Below are positions 1 to 11,561 of a stretch of 57,500 bases of DNA, piece by piece (position 1 is the stretch's first letter; every line of letters starts with the position of its first letter). The notes under the pieces were generated by a model. The model worked only from the letters and a program-made list of their open reading frames with translations, was not told where the DNA came from and made no database searches. A program made the translations under genes and the position numbers. The stretch covers positions 437,501-495,000 of the forward strand of contig NC_135571.1 of the NCBI RefSeq assembly GCF_964340395.1, written 5' to 3'. The DNA comes from Glandiceps talaboti. Taxonomy: Eukaryota > Hemichordata > Enteropneusta > Spengelidae.

Positions 1-455
1 TATAGACCTCATGACAGCGCCCTCTATTACCTCATAAAATCTATACCCCCAGACTTGAAGCATGCACTTTATGACAAGCACCCTCTATACCTCCAGACTT
101 GCAGACTTGAAGCATGCACTTCATGACAGCGCTCTCTATACCCCCAGACTTGAAGCATGCACTTCGTGGCAGCGCTCTCTACTATACCCCCCAGACTTGA
201 AGCATGCACTTTATGACAGCGCCCTCTATACCCCCCAGACTTGAAGCATGCACTTTATGACAGCGCCCTCTATACCCCCCGGACTTGAAGCATGCACTTT
301 ATTATGACAGCGCCCTCTATACCCCCAGACTTGAAGCATGCACTTCATGACAGCGCCCTCTATACCCCCAGATTTGAAGCATGCACTTCATGACAAGCAC
401 CCTCATATTAACATCTACACTCTCCTGGAGTGAATTATAGACTTCATGACAGCAC
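1..455. repeat. 43-bp minisatellite carrying a CTCF-like core
   Basis: About nine copies of a roughly 43-bp unit, with small indels. Each unit contains agcgccctctata followed by cccccagacttgaagcatgc. Read on the minus strand the unit holds TATAGAGGGCGCTG, which matches the 3' half of the vertebrate CTCF consensus. The array begins before the window and lies downstream of the FRS2 stop codon. Short open frames through it are repeat artefacts. Confidence 0.9.
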
Positions 456-1084
456 TCTCTGTATCCCCTGTAGTGTATGAGCTAAACACTTTCCACCTAC
501 TACACATCTTTGGGAAGATATTTCACATGGAATGGAGAAATTTGAAGGTAGCATTGACTTAAGGTTGTTGACCCTGCCTACGTACACACATCTTATCAAG
601 CAATAAGTTTAACTCTACAAGATGGTGATAAGTACATCCCATAATATTAACTTATAAATGTACCTGTAAAATAATTCATTTCATAATATATTAATTCAAA
701 TGTAAATTTTTCAATTTTTTTTGTAAAAGGAAGAAATTTTGATATTCATGATCAGTGAGTTGAAATTGTGGTGACCAGAATGTGTGTTTGTAAACAGGTT
801 CAGTTGATTCTATCACATTGCGTAAACGATAACACTGAATTGACACAAAGAAGACAACATTTCTTAACTAATCTCTGATTGAAAAAAATAGAAAATTTTG
901 GCAATGAAAACCGGAATCATTGTAGTAATGAGTCTTTTATCTCTTTGAAAACGTTTGCTCCAGGTCAAAGGTCAAAGGTTGAGTTGTCTTTGACATTCAA
1001 TTTATAAAGTTCACATAACTGAGATTGCTCCAGGTCAAAGGTTAACAGTCTCTGACATAATTGTATAAATTCATATTGATAATC
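456..1084. other. FRS2 3' UTR and downstream flank
   Basis: No coding sequence is seen. On the minus strand this follows the FRS2 stop codon, so part of it must be 3' UTR. I see no canonical AATAAA on the minus strand between the stop and about position 302, so the 3' end cannot be placed. A segment beginning ttgctccaggtcaaagg is present twice, near 956 and 1024. The first copy contains two AGGTCA half sites spaced by one base. Confidence 0.6.
962..974 (+). promoter_or_regulatory. DR1-type nuclear receptor half-site pair
   Basis: The sequence aggtcaaaggtca is a perfect direct repeat of AGGTCA with one-base spacing, the classical DR1 element bound by HNF4, RXR and PPAR-type nuclear receptors. 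It lies about 110 bp beyond the FRS2 stop. The motif match is seen; any function is inference, and a chance match is possible. Confidence 0.3.
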
Positions 1085-1750
1085 TCACATTGGATCAATA
1101 TTACTATTATGCCGCGTTTTACGCACAGATTCATCGTGATGATCCACCTGTCCGTTTTGTGACTTGGTCAAAGCGGCAGTTTTATCAAAGTCAATCATAG
1201 CATACATATCAGTCTTTTTACTTGGTGTCTCAGGTCCTGGCGTTTTTGGAGTTCTTGGTGAGGACCCAGGAGTTGAATTGGAGTCTGTTTTATTTTCCAA
1301 GTTTTCCAAATCAAGTTGGATATAATTTATCTTTTTCTTGGGTGGAGGTTGAAGAACAAGTTTGGATATTCCTCCATTTCCGTTCCCAATTCCAGCAGCA
1401 ACTTGATCCAGATTGGCATAGGTATGTTCAGAATTTGGAGAAATCAGTCCGTTTTTAGGACTCAGTGGTTCCTGACAAATTGGTGACCTGGACAGTGGTG
1501 AACACTGGTGGGGCACTTCTCCAAGAGTGTCTAAATTTGCATAGCAGTGGTTAGGTGTAGTTGGGGATCCTCCGCCGTTATTGGCATTTCCGCTGGATGT
1601 TGGAATTATTTGCACTGTCTCTCTACTTTGTTCCTCTTCATCTGATAAGTCAAGTTTAGCATAGTTCACACTAAATTGTTGACCTTGAGGAACAGGTTCT
1701 CCATTTGATTGTTGTCCAATATTTATCTGGACTGATAATGGATTCACACC
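1085..1750 (-). CDS. FRS2: FRS2 last coding exon (phosphotyrosine docking tail)
   Basis: Acceptor tttatttcag at 1751, exon from 1750 to the stop at 1087-1085. It encodes residues 199-419. The exon begins GGT GTG in phase 0, so the GTG is an internal valine and not a start. It holds five tyrosines in the pattern Y-x-x-L/I-D, an acidic run DEEEQ, the basic PPPKKK before NYIQLDL, and the conserved C terminus. Confidence 0.93.
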   Translation of the reverse strand, partial: GVNPLSVQINIGQQSNGEPVPQGQQFSVNYAKLDLSDEEEQSRETVQIIPTSSGNANNGGGSPTTPNHCYANLDTLGEVPHQCSPLSRSPICQEPLSPKNGLISPNSEHTYANLDQVAAGIGNGNGGISKLVLQPPPKKKINYIQLDLENLENKTDSNSTPGSSPRTPKTPGPETPSKKTDMYAMIDFDKTAALTKSQNGQVDHHDESVRKTRHNSNIDPM

Positions 1751-1985
1751 CTGAAATAAATCAATTTATAATAATCGTCAAATTTCAAATTTTTTAGTGA
1801 ATGAATAATTATGTCTGATTTATATCGTTCTCTAATTTTGGAAACAATTCCTGGGACCAATGAAATTGTCACCCTCTACTCTGTCTATCTCCATTTATCT
1901 GTCCATATCTGTAATCCTGGGATCAATGAAATTGTCACCCTCTACTCTGTCTATCTCCATTTATCTGTATATCTGTCCATATCTG

Positions 1986-2036
<51 letters not shown>

Positions 2037-4520
2037 TATATATATTTGTATACCTGTCTGTCTGTCGATCTGTATCTGCATGCATGTCTCTCTGTCTCTC
2101 TCTGTCTGTATATGTATGCTGATCTGTCTGTGCATGTCTCTCTGTCTGTCTCTCTGTATATGTATGCTGATCTGTCTGTGCATGTCTCCCTCTGTCAGTC
2201 TCCCTCTGTCTCTGTATGTATGTATGTTGATTTGTATCTGCATCTTTCTGTGTGTCTCTCTCTGTATATCTGTTTGTCTGTTGATCTGTATAATGCATGT
2301 CTTGCTGTCTCTCTCCATCTCATTAAAATATCTAGTGATCAAAAGAAGGTAACATCCCAAGTGATTCTATATGTAAATCATACAAAGTATATGCAAGTTC
2401 CTCAACCCACCTAATCCTACCTCCCCTCTTAATCTATACCTCCCTCTTAATTAATGTAACCTTCCCTCTTAATCCCCTCATCGAACCACTGTTTCTCTCA
2501 TTCCTCGTTTTCTCTGAAGCTATGAGACTCTTAACCATCATATAGCCACAATATAATGATGTCATCAGTATGTGTAGCCACAATATAATGATGTCATCAG
2601 TATGTGTAGCCATAATATAATGATGTCATCATTATATGTAGCCAGTGTAATGCCATCAGTATCTGTAGCCAGTGTAATGATGTCATCAGTATGTGTAGCC
2701 AGTGTAATGATGTCATCAGTATGTGTAGCCACAATGTAATGACACCACCTGTATGTGTAGACACAATGTACTGACATCACCTGTATGTGTAGCCACAATG
2801 TAATGATGTCATCAGTATGTGTAGCCACAAAATAATAATGTCACCAGTTAGTGTTAGCACATAATGTAATGAAAGCATCAGTTTATGTGACTAGAGTAAT
2901 GAAGTCATTAAATTGTGCTGCCATTGAGTAATGAAATCTTCAATTTGAATATTAACCACATATGCAGAACATCATCAGTAATAATTTGAACAGAAAAGAG
3001 CAATTCCCAGGGGCACACAAGATAATATTCAAATTCATACCTCTTCATAGCACAATGGTCCAGGTGTATTCACATAATTATGTAAATGAGGTGACACAGG
3101 TGAGGAAGGACTGGTTGGTGTTCTTGGAGTGGCACTACTTGGAGGTGTACTGTCAGCAATAATACTTCCATTCACATAATGAGGACTTGATGATCTAGCG
3201 CCCCCAGTTGATGACAAGGAACCACTTGAATGTTTACGAATAACACCGTTGGCACCCGTCAGTGAGCTGGACCGACTAGCAACTTGATGTTGACTTCCTG
3301 TCTCTTCAGCTTGTCCCTGTCGTTCTACATTGTCTTGTACCAGGTTAAATAACTGTTCTGCTCTCTTGCACTTGAAAGCATAAATTCCTGTCAAAACAAA
3401 TGATTATAAAACATAATTTATCAATTTCTGTTATTTGCAGACTCCAATGATTCATTGGCAGACAGCTTATAAATGCACAAGATTAATTTAATGTTGTTCT
3501 GAAATTACAAGTAATTGTAGATGATGTAAAATCATAAAATGACTCTCCAGAATCTACAGTTTCTGAAAATGCCTTCATTTCCTGGAGTGGTGATCCCCTT
3601 TTAAAACAGCTAAGAAAATAGCATGTTATTATAATTATAGTAGTTTCATGTATAAAGCTAGTACATGTCATACAAGACTGCAAGATATTTTGTGTCACTG
3701 TGCCCTCACTGGCCTGCTCTGAGAGTACCCTGTCATGGTATACAATGTGTGAGGGCATGCCATCACCGGGTATACCAATGTGTGAGGGCATCCCTTCAAG
3801 GCAATGTGTGAGGGCACGCCATCATGTTAATACAAATGTGTGAGGGCACGCCATCACGGTATACCAATGTGTGAGGGCACGCCATCATGGTATACCAATG
3901 TGTGAGGGCACGCCATCATGGTATACCAATGTGTGAGGGCACCCCTTCAAGGCAATGTGTGAGGGTACGCCATCACGGTATACCAATGTGTGAGGGCACC
4001 CCTTCAAGGCAATGTGTGAGGGCACCCCATCATGGTATACCAATGTGGTAGCCTAGCACCCCATCACAGAATACCAATGCGCGAGGGCACCCTGTCATGG
4101 TATACCACTGTATGAGGGCACTCCATCACGGTATACCACTGTGTGAGGGCACCCCTTCACAGTATACCGATGTGCAAGGGCACCCCATCATGGTATACCA
4201 ATTAATGTGTGAGGGTGCCTAGTGACTATTATTGACATGCACTTAGTTTGCAATTATTTCCACATCTACTTACCAGGACCAGTGGGACATCGTCTACCAC
4301 TCTCAAATGAGAACAACTCGGCATCAAAGCCATATCGCCGTAAACATCGTAGTGGCCACCTAACAGGGTCCTTCCCTTTTTGGTACAAAATTAAATCTGC
4401 CAATCCAACTTCTATGACACCACTACCAAGTTCCCTTCCATCGTCGTCTACATTTTTCACTTTAAACATAGTAGGATTATGGTCGGAATCAATATCGCCA
4501 CGGATACATTTGTTGCCCAT
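1085..4520 (-). CDS. FRS2: FRS2/FRS3-like FGF receptor substrate, complete, three coding exons
   Basis: Membrane-anchored docking adaptor that binds FGF and neurotrophin receptors through its PTB domain and, once phosphorylated, recruits Grb2 and Shp2 to activate Ras-MAPK. Exons 4520-4274, 3387-3041 and 1750-1085 join in frame (phase 1, then phase 0) to 419 residues; vertebrate FRS2 is about 508. Visible features are Gly2 after the initiator (MGNKC, myristoylation), a PTB domain at about 12-105 with FKVxNVDDDG, LCLRRYG-type and LFSFESGRRC motifs, YVN Grb2 sites at Y153 and Y187, and Y-x-x-L/I-D sites at Y228, Y268, Y309, Y341 and Y381. Y341 (NYIQLDL) and Y381 (MYAMID) match the two vertebrate Shp2 sites. 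The proline-threonine stretch PRTPKTPGPETP and the C-terminal RKTRHNS are family signatures. Orthology to the FRS2/FRS3 ancestor is secure; choice between paralogue names is not meaningful here. Confidence 0.95.
1987..2034. repeat. (GT)n microsatellite
   Basis: An uninterrupted dinucleotide run of about 48 bp, followed to about 2310 by imperfect CTGT and GTAT-rich sequence. Confidence 0.95.
2539..2850. repeat. 32-bp minisatellite in FRS2 intron 2
   Basis: Roughly nine to ten degenerate copies of a 32-bp unit built on tgtagccacaatataatg plus atgtcatcagtatg. Some copies are shortened. Degeneration continues to about 2930. Confidence 0.9.
3041..3387 (-). CDS. FRS2: FRS2 second coding exon (end of PTB domain and YVN sites)
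   Basis: Acceptor ttgacag/GAATTT at 3388/3387 and donor GAAGAG/gtatga at 3041/3040. It encodes residues 83-198, beginning GIYAFKCKRAEQLF, which matches vertebrate GIFAFKCARAEELF at the end of the PTB domain. Then follow a Ser-rich segment, PHYVNG (Y153), PRTPTSP, and NYVNTPG (Y187), the last two resembling vertebrate FRS2. The exon is 347 bp and ends in phase 0. Confidence 0.93.
3499..3603 (+). mobile_element. Dispersed repeat, copy A of a ~105-bp family
   Basis: Clearly similar to 24295-24400 in the same orientation. Shared blocks include actctccagaatc and atttcctggagtggtg, both ending in cccctttaa. Two diverged copies 21 kb apart indicate an interspersed element, probably a MITE or SINE fragment. 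The family is not identified. Confidence 0.65.
3715..4215. repeat. 31-bp minisatellite in FRS2 intron 1
   Basis: About fifteen copies of a 31-bp unit (aatgtgtgagggcacgccat followed by catggtatacc), with shortened units containing ccccttcaaggc. Copies are interspersed in an irregular order. Confidence 0.92.
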
Positions 4521-4536
4521 TGTTATATTAATTAAT
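4274..4536 (-). CDS. FRS2: FRS2 first coding exon (myristoylation signal and most of the PTB domain)
   Basis: Coding from the ATG at 4520-4518 to donor CCTG/gtaagt at 4274/4273, leaving phase 1. It encodes residues 1-82 plus the first base of Gly83. A minus-strand acceptor (aattttcag) ends at 4537, so the exon starts at 4536 with 16 bases of 5' UTR, and at least one non-coding exon must lie upstream. The start is fixed by the Gly2 needed for myristoylation and by alignment with the vertebrate N terminus. Confidence 0.93.
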
Positions 4537-5825
4537 CTGAAAATTACAACAAAAACAAAAAATATATTAATGACATGTAAAAAATTAAACTTTACCTTTA
4601 TAAATTATATACATAATAAATAATCTACCTACAATGTACATACATACATACACACATACATATATATATACATACATATATACATACACACACATGCACA
4701 CGTATACACGCAAACACACACATGTGATATATACACACTACACACATATGTATACAAATGTATACATATACACACACCTACACATACACGTACACTAGTA
4801 GTTGTCACTGGAGCTGTATCAGTGCATACACAAATTCTGGGGGTAAAATGATAATTCAGAGATAAATAATTGCCTTTGATATTACGATGTAGGTGGCTGA
4901 ATCGTTAGATGGATTAAATCATCAAATTAGCTCTCAAGAGAGATTATATGGACAAATTACAGTCATTGATTTCATTTGAATGGACTGTAAGAAGATCTCA
5001 GACTAATTATCTGAAGGAGGACTTTTAAATTATCATTTCTTGACAGTTGAAAAAACAGTTCTTGCTTGTAAAATAAATGATGAATATTTGAAGACAGCAA
5101 ATAACATGATGACGTTGGTACTGAACATATACATGACATTCTCAGAAAGAAGCCATTCCACTCATAACTTCAAATCCTCCAGCACTAATTAGCTGTTTTT
5201 TATGCTTTAAGTATTTTGTTGATTGTTTTTTACATGAAGTGACAGTTTGATAGGTCAGACTAGGTATGGATTATATGGAATAAACAAGGCATAATTCCTA
5301 TTAATAAGCCTACTATCAAAGTAAGGAGCGAATGACCTCATTATCAAAATGGCCAATCTGAGTATGCTCAGGCGCAAAGGACTGAAACTATAGTTCCAAT
5401 GGCGCATTGATTCTACCTTCAATGTTTTGATCTGTTTCATTTCCATACAAGATATTTACATAATGCACATTACAATTTGGTGAAATAGTGAACCATATTG
5501 CTCTGTGACCTCTAACATATATCTAGGACATGACAGAAAACAATAATGATGGTAGCGATATACACACTGTGATTTAGGAACAACTAGTAATAAGTACAGT
5601 TTGATATCTCCACAGAAGTACATTACTTTGTGGCCAGGCTATTTCATCTTTTTGTTTCTCAGAGGCAAAAATTCAAGACTGGTTGATTCTGCAATTTAAG
5701 TCAATAAATGATAATGTTTGTATAATTTGAACTGTAATGTTATAACAATAGTCGGACATATTTTACACAATATAAACACACTTTAGCTTTTTCCTTTCTT
5801 TTTGTCTTTTCTATCATTCATACCA
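4537..5825. other. Non-coding stretch, AT-rich
   Basis: No gene is recognised. A TACA/CACA-rich low-complexity stretch occupies about 4632-4795. A segment near 5356-5380 (ctgagtatgctcag followed by gcaaaggact) resembles the core of the MITE family at 46675 and 53431, in opposite orientation. If FRS2 has a distant 5' exon, all of this is intron. Confidence 0.5.
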
Positions 5826-6000
<175 letters not shown>

Positions 6001-6079
6001 ATCTTCTCGGTGTCTGTCTGTCTCACTTTCACTTTTTCCTCTTTACAGCTCTTTCTTTCTATCCCCCCCCCCCCCAATC

Positions 6080-7215
6080 AATCTCACCTCCTCTCTACTC
6101 TTATCTTTTCCCTTTCCCCTCCTCATCACACACATCTTTATCACATAAATGAAAAAAAATAACTATATTATGCAAATCTGTTATTAATCTGTAAGATACA
6201 GACATTCTTGGCACGCTATCAGCCAGCACTCATCCCTGATAGGGTTGATATATCTTAGTCTAATAACCAAATAACAAGAGTATAAAGACTATTAAATAAA
6301 CTTTTGATGAGAACTTTAAAACTTTACAAAAACATAGTTTTTGAAATCCTGTTTCCATGGCAATAAAATGAATTTTAGTAAACCTAACCCTGCATTGTAC
6401 TGTGTATTTATCCTGTGAAGGCCATAAATAGGTCCCTGGATGGTGACCTTGGCCCAAATATAAATCTAACCTTGACTGCTGAATACCTAATACATTGTTC
6501 ACAGTTCGTAGTAATACTCACTGTCAGTCAGGTCACTTTCATCAAATCTATTTAGAATTGACACAAGTTTTTTGTTTCTTTCTTTCCTTTTTTGTAAAAG
6601 ATTTTAGTACAATAAGGAGAAAAGAAGGACAATTGATATGAACTAGTTGTGTAGATATTCAATTGTGTACAATTTGGACATAGAACTTTGACAACATTTT
6701 AGAATTAATACATGACATTGGTTTTTGTAGTGAGGACAAAGGGAGAAAATTCCTTTGGAACATATTATCATATGTTGCATAAAATTTTAGGTGAATAATT
6801 AATTCTTAAGGATGTTTTATGATTATATTATTACATTTTTCAAATAAGATTGTTAAATATTTATATAGCTCAAAGAAGGACAATAAAATTATATTTTTAA
6901 CCTTAGGTAGAATATTTGACTTTTTTGTCAGATATTTGACTTTTTTTGGTCTAGATATAATCTTTATTTTCATCTAGATATAAGTAGCCTGCTTACATTG
7001 CTCTGTTATTATTTGTTTCACTGTCTCACTAACCCCTTGTAATGCTGTCAACAGCAACCAATTAATGTGGTTTGAAATATTAAGTGCTCAAACTGATTGG
7101 TTACAATGGGGAGTGATAACGTGCGTCAGCCTAATTTGACTACATATTCAAATGAAGTCAATATTATGTAAATGTGCCCTTGTTGAAATGAGCACAAGAG
7201 TATCATATTTTATGG
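6080..7215. other. AT-rich non-coding stretch with a fold-back
   Basis: No gene is seen. At 7026-7118 a short imperfect inverted repeat pairs cactaacccctTGTAA with ttacaatggggagtg. The left arm carries an inner perfect hairpin TGCTGTcaACAGCA. It could be a degraded miniature transposon. Confidence 0.4.
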
Positions 7216-7221
7216 CAAAAA

Positions 7222-7336
<115 letters not shown>

Positions 7337-7659
7337 GTTGATAACAAAGATTGAAGGCGTGGCTACATAAACTGCTTGCTGTTGATAGCATTACAAGCAG
7401 TTTATGAGACTGTGAATCAAGATTACAGATCACGATATAATCTGAATAGATATCTCAATCTTCCATACTTCATCTGGTTGGCCTTGGTAAGGTCATATAC
7501 AAAAGATTTATATTTCTTTTATCTTGCACTTTTTGTCTGTTTTTCAGGCATTTTTTTAACGACTTTTTTACTACTCTGCCTAGCAGTTATTTTATTTGTC
7601 TGGAGCTATAATGTCAAAATGTGTGTATTTTATGTCCTAATGTGTTTTAGTATTTGTAA

Positions 7660-7795
7660 GTGGACTTTTTGTGTGATTGTTGATTTGATGTATGAGGGCC
7701 TCAATGGAAAGAATCCGACCCTTAAACACTTTGCGTTGTTTGTAACACTTGATGTACTGAGTTTTACTCTCAATAAAGATATCTTAAAATAATAA
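7660..7795 (+). mobile_element. Probable non-LTR retrotransposon 3' tail
   Basis: The block ttttgtgtgattgtt followed by tgagggcctcaatggaaaga recurs at about 49372-49470, and both copies end soon after in an AATAAA-like stretch. Shared 3' ends with a terminal A/T-rich signal suggest a LINE tail. The 138-codon frame over 7376-7792 is hydrophobic only because of T-rich DNA and is not called a gene. Confidence 0.45.
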
Positions 7796-8171
7796 TAATT
7801 AGTATTTTTTGATGGGTGAAATTGATGCCTCTGACAAGATTTTAATAAAGTAATTATTTAGCATATCTTTTATCTTTCTGTTAAAATTCTCACTGATCAA
7901 CACTTTTTTCTTGTATTCTTGGAAGTTTTTTGACCAAAAAATTAATTTGTTTCAATTTATTTTCCTCACTAGGTGATATTTAATTTCAGATATATATTAA
8001 TCTAACAGGTTACATGTACCTGATATTAGTACTGGATTTAAATTATATCAGATTATTAGAATAACGCATTGTCACTGCTACTAGCACCTAAGTTTAAAAA
8101 TGTTAAAAGTTTCACTTGCATGTCAAACACAAATCTTAGTTATCACAGTGTGATAGCATTATATAACTTAT

Positions 8172-8305
8172 ATAATAACTTAATAAGAGGTGAGATCATG
8201 ATGTTGAAGTGATACTGTTGGTAGCCTTGTGGCCATACAGCTTAAGAGGTGAGATCATGATGTTGAAGTGATACATGTACTGCTGGTAGCCTTGTGGCCA
8301 TACAG
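8172..8305. repeat. ~62-bp direct duplication
   Basis: Two near-identical copies of a segment starting aagaggtgagatcatgatg and ending in cttgtggccatacag. Confidence 0.85.
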
Positions 8306-8716
8306 TGATAACAATAATACATGGCCACTGTCTATCAATAACATTAGATTGCATTCAGGATGTCTTTATATTAAATTCATAACATAAGATCTAGCGATGA
8401 CACTATTTACCCCCTCCCACCTCCCCCTATCCCCCCTCCTCCTACATTGTACACCTATCATCTGCAACATTCAGTATAATTTACATATAAATATGTATTT
8501 GTCATTATCCTCCAACTGTCCTTACATTAATCATATCAATAATTCACATTTTACAATCCATATTAAAATAGTTCTCATATTTTTATTTTTCTCCAAGGCT
8601 GTTTCTGCCACACGCGAAAGTTCCATTCAAGAGTGCGAAAGCTCCATTCAGGAGCACAAAAGTTCCATTCAAGAGCATGATAGAATTGTATATGTTTGTT
8701 TGTTTGTTTGCTTACT

Positions 8717-8952
8717 CTTGAATTGTTGTGAGAGCTGATGTTGCAGTGTTTGTCATCAGTGTTGCAGTCATTCTAAGTCCCTATAATGAAGTATACTTTG
8801 AATTGTTGTGAGAGCTGATGTTGCAGTGTTTGTCATCAGTGTTGCAGTCATTCTAAGTCCCTGATGAAGTATACTTTGAATTGTTGTGAGTGCTGATGTT
8901 GCAGTGTTTGTCATCAGTGTTGCAGCCATTCTTAGTCCCTGATGAAGTATAC
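8717..8952. repeat. ~80-bp tandem repeat, three copies
   Basis: Three copies of a unit starting ttgaattgttgtgag and ending gatgaagtatact. Just upstream (about 8610-8680) lies a shorter 24-bp triplication based on gttccattcaagagc. Confidence 0.9.
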
Positions 8953-9340
8953 TATAGTGTTAAACCTGCTTGCACTATTTTTGTTCTCATTTATTGCAGA
9001 ATGAAGTATTTTAGAATCCATAACCTATTTTCATTGCCATCCATAAATTGCATAAAATATATTTTTTATACAAATCATCAACCAAAATTTCTTGTAATTT
9101 CGGTTCAAGATTAGCAGACTGTCTTGTATTTGTTCTATGTATTTATCTGGCATGCAATCATTCATAATTATAAACTTTATAAGACGTGAAACTGTTCAAG
9201 AAATATGTTGAGACAACGATAACCAGCCATTGTTAAATCCTGACAGTGCTGCTATTGTATCCTAACACACATTATATGACTCTTGTAAACTGCATTCAAT
9301 AAAGTACATTCTTTGAATAATTCTACTGGACAGTCCTAGA

Positions 9341-9482
9341 GTTATTTCAATTCTACCACACAGTCATGGGGGGTTATTTCAATTCTACCACACAGTCATG
9401 GGGGGTTATTTCAATTCTACCACACAGTCATGGGGGGTTATTTCAATTCTACCACACAGTCATGGGGGGTTATTTCAATTGT
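9341..9482. repeat. 32-bp minisatellite, four copies
   Basis: Four nearly perfect copies of cacagtcatggggggttatt followed by tcaattctacca. Confidence 0.93.
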
Positions 9483-11300
9483 GTAAAGCATTGAGAGTGA
9501 TATGCTAATTAAGTTACCATGCTGAGAGACAGAATGTAAAACAAAAGGCAGCAATCAATGTATTTACAAAACAGTTTCATAGAAATTCATGAACAAACTC
9601 TGTGCTATAAAAACAATTTCTCATTTTAAAGTAGTGTCTAATTTAGTCATGATTGAAAATGTAGTCATGGTGTTGATTTAAAATTACCTGTAAGTTATTA
9701 GTGAATTAAGGTCACCTGCATGTACCAATACGGAGATGGTGTTACGGTCGACTTTCTTGTCATTGTGTGTGGTGTAGTCAAAATAATACAATATAACACA
9801 GTTGTACATACTCAGTTTAGTTGAAACCATACTGCTATAATGATTACTAGCAGAGAGTGAAAGCACATGAGGCTCATTACGTAGAGATAGAATAGTTTCC
9901 ATTCAGTTTTAATTCAATGCTGCAATAACACATACAGTTTACTATTAATTGACTTTAAAAACGTACCTCACTGTATGACAACAGCACTGAATGTAGTAAC
10001 TTAAATTTCCAAATCAAATTTCAGTTTAGGAAATAACATGCATTTGTCAGCCGTGAAGGAAATGATGGCTGTATTATACATCTCACTATATGCTTGTATG
10101 TCGGTTTCCAAAACATGATCTCGTACCTCGCTATTGACAGTGAAATCAATGAATGGTTCAATTACCTGACTGTAAGTAATCACACAGCAAAGTCATATTA
10201 TTCCAGTTTCTCTGTACAAATTCAAAAACCTTCCATCGCCTTGTCAGAGATTGCACCACAATGTTATCAGTCCACCACATTTCTCTTCACTAAAGTTACA
10301 TGTTAGCACACACACACACATGTCCTTCAACCATAATGAGATGTGATGTTTACATCACGTCCACTTAATAAACAAACAATCAGAGGTCACTCTTCAGGGT
10401 CAACATTACTGGAGGCAAGAAACATCTCCACTTAATAAACAAGCAAGCACATGTCAATGATTCAGGGTCTAGTCTATACTATCACTGCTGGGCTCTTTTA
10501 CTACACCACCCAGATGAGTCTTGGGAAACCACATTCCAACTACTCTGAGAAGGAAGTTACACACTACATTTCAAAGTCATGACAAACGGACTGAGGACTC
10601 ATGTTGATGGTTATTGTAATTAAAAGATGTATCTGTCATGAAAAGTGATAGACTGTCATGAAAGTACCTAAATCGTAATACTCTAGGAGCTATAGTTCTT
10701 GTGCAAGCGAGTTTGGATTCAGTTTCCCCACTCTCACTTGGGGAGGTTTTGTAGGCACCCCCAACAGCCGGAGCCTATTCAGTCATCCAAGCACTGGAGG
10801 AAAGTATTTAACAACATAATACTGCCATTCCCAGGGTTGCCTGCCTGTAGGTGGATATATCTTTAGTAACCTTGTTACAGAGGCCAAATTATGAACTAAA
10901 TAATGTATTAAATGGAGGATTAAAAATAATGAACAAATTTCTGGAAAGTATCAACTTTTCCTTCCTTTCATCCATGTTATGATTATTTCTCATTTCTGGT
11001 GTAATTATTATTTGCTTTATCATGGTATAAAACTAAAGGATAATAAAATAATGAAAAAATCTTTGCAAAGTAGAGAGAAATACTCTTTTATCAACACTTT
11101 ATTTTAATTTATTTTATTGCATTATATTAATAGCAAAAATTCTTTTATTTTTCAATTTGACAGTATTTGTAATGTTGTTGTGCCAAAAGTATTCTAGTCA
11201 AACAGCACTGTAAAGCCAGATAGCTTAATTAAATTCTACCTGTAGTCTTGGAGGACAAGCAAACTTTTTTTAAAAAATTAAATAAAAATGACAGTCAGAA
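9483..11300. other. Non-coding stretch, nothing recognised
   Basis: Short open frames on both strands show no family signature, splice context or codon regularity. A small hairpin (ttcccc...ggggag) lies near 10727-10747. Confidence 0.5.
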
Positions 11301-11304
11301 TAGC

Positions 11305-11540
11305 AAAAATAGTGTAACTACATGTATAGCATTAGTCCATCAAGTCTACATGTAATGACTAGATAAAATAGTGTAACTACATGTACTAGCATTAGTCCAT
11401 CAAGTCTACATGTAATGACTAGATAAAATAGTGTAACTACATGTATAGCATTAGTCCATCAAGTCTACATGTAATGACTAGATAAAATAGTGTAACTACA
11501 TGTACTAGCATTAGTCCATCAAGTCTACATGTAATGTTGT
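11305..11540. repeat. ~60-bp tandem repeat, four copies
   Basis: Four copies of a unit containing aatagtgtaactacatgta and ttagtccatcaagtctacat. It runs almost directly into the next, unrelated array. Confidence 0.92.
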
Positions 11541-11561
11541 CTCTGGAAAATGTTAGTACAT

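Larger units (their letters stand above)
1751..3040 (-). other. FRS2 intron 2
   Basis: GT-AG intron of 1290 bp. It contains a direct duplication near 1848-1965, a GT run, a CTGT/GTAT-rich stretch to about 2310, and the 32-bp minisatellite. Frames open on both strands here come from the low-complexity tracts. Confidence 0.85.
3388..4273 (-). other. FRS2 intron 1 (between coding exons)
   Basis: GT-AG intron of 886 bp in phase 1. It is filled by a dispersed repeat copy (3499-3603) and a 31-bp minisatellite. Confidence 0.85.

Noticed and set aside
1745-1747. GTG as a translation start for the last FRS2 exon
   Set aside because: It is the second codon of an internal exon that joins in frame to the upstream exon ending at 3041.
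7376-7792. 138-codon hydrophobic plus-strand frame as a membrane protein
   Set aside because: T-rich DNA gives Phe/Leu/Val/Cys codons by composition. Its 3' part matches a dispersed retroelement tail at 49372, and no start, splice or family signal is seen.
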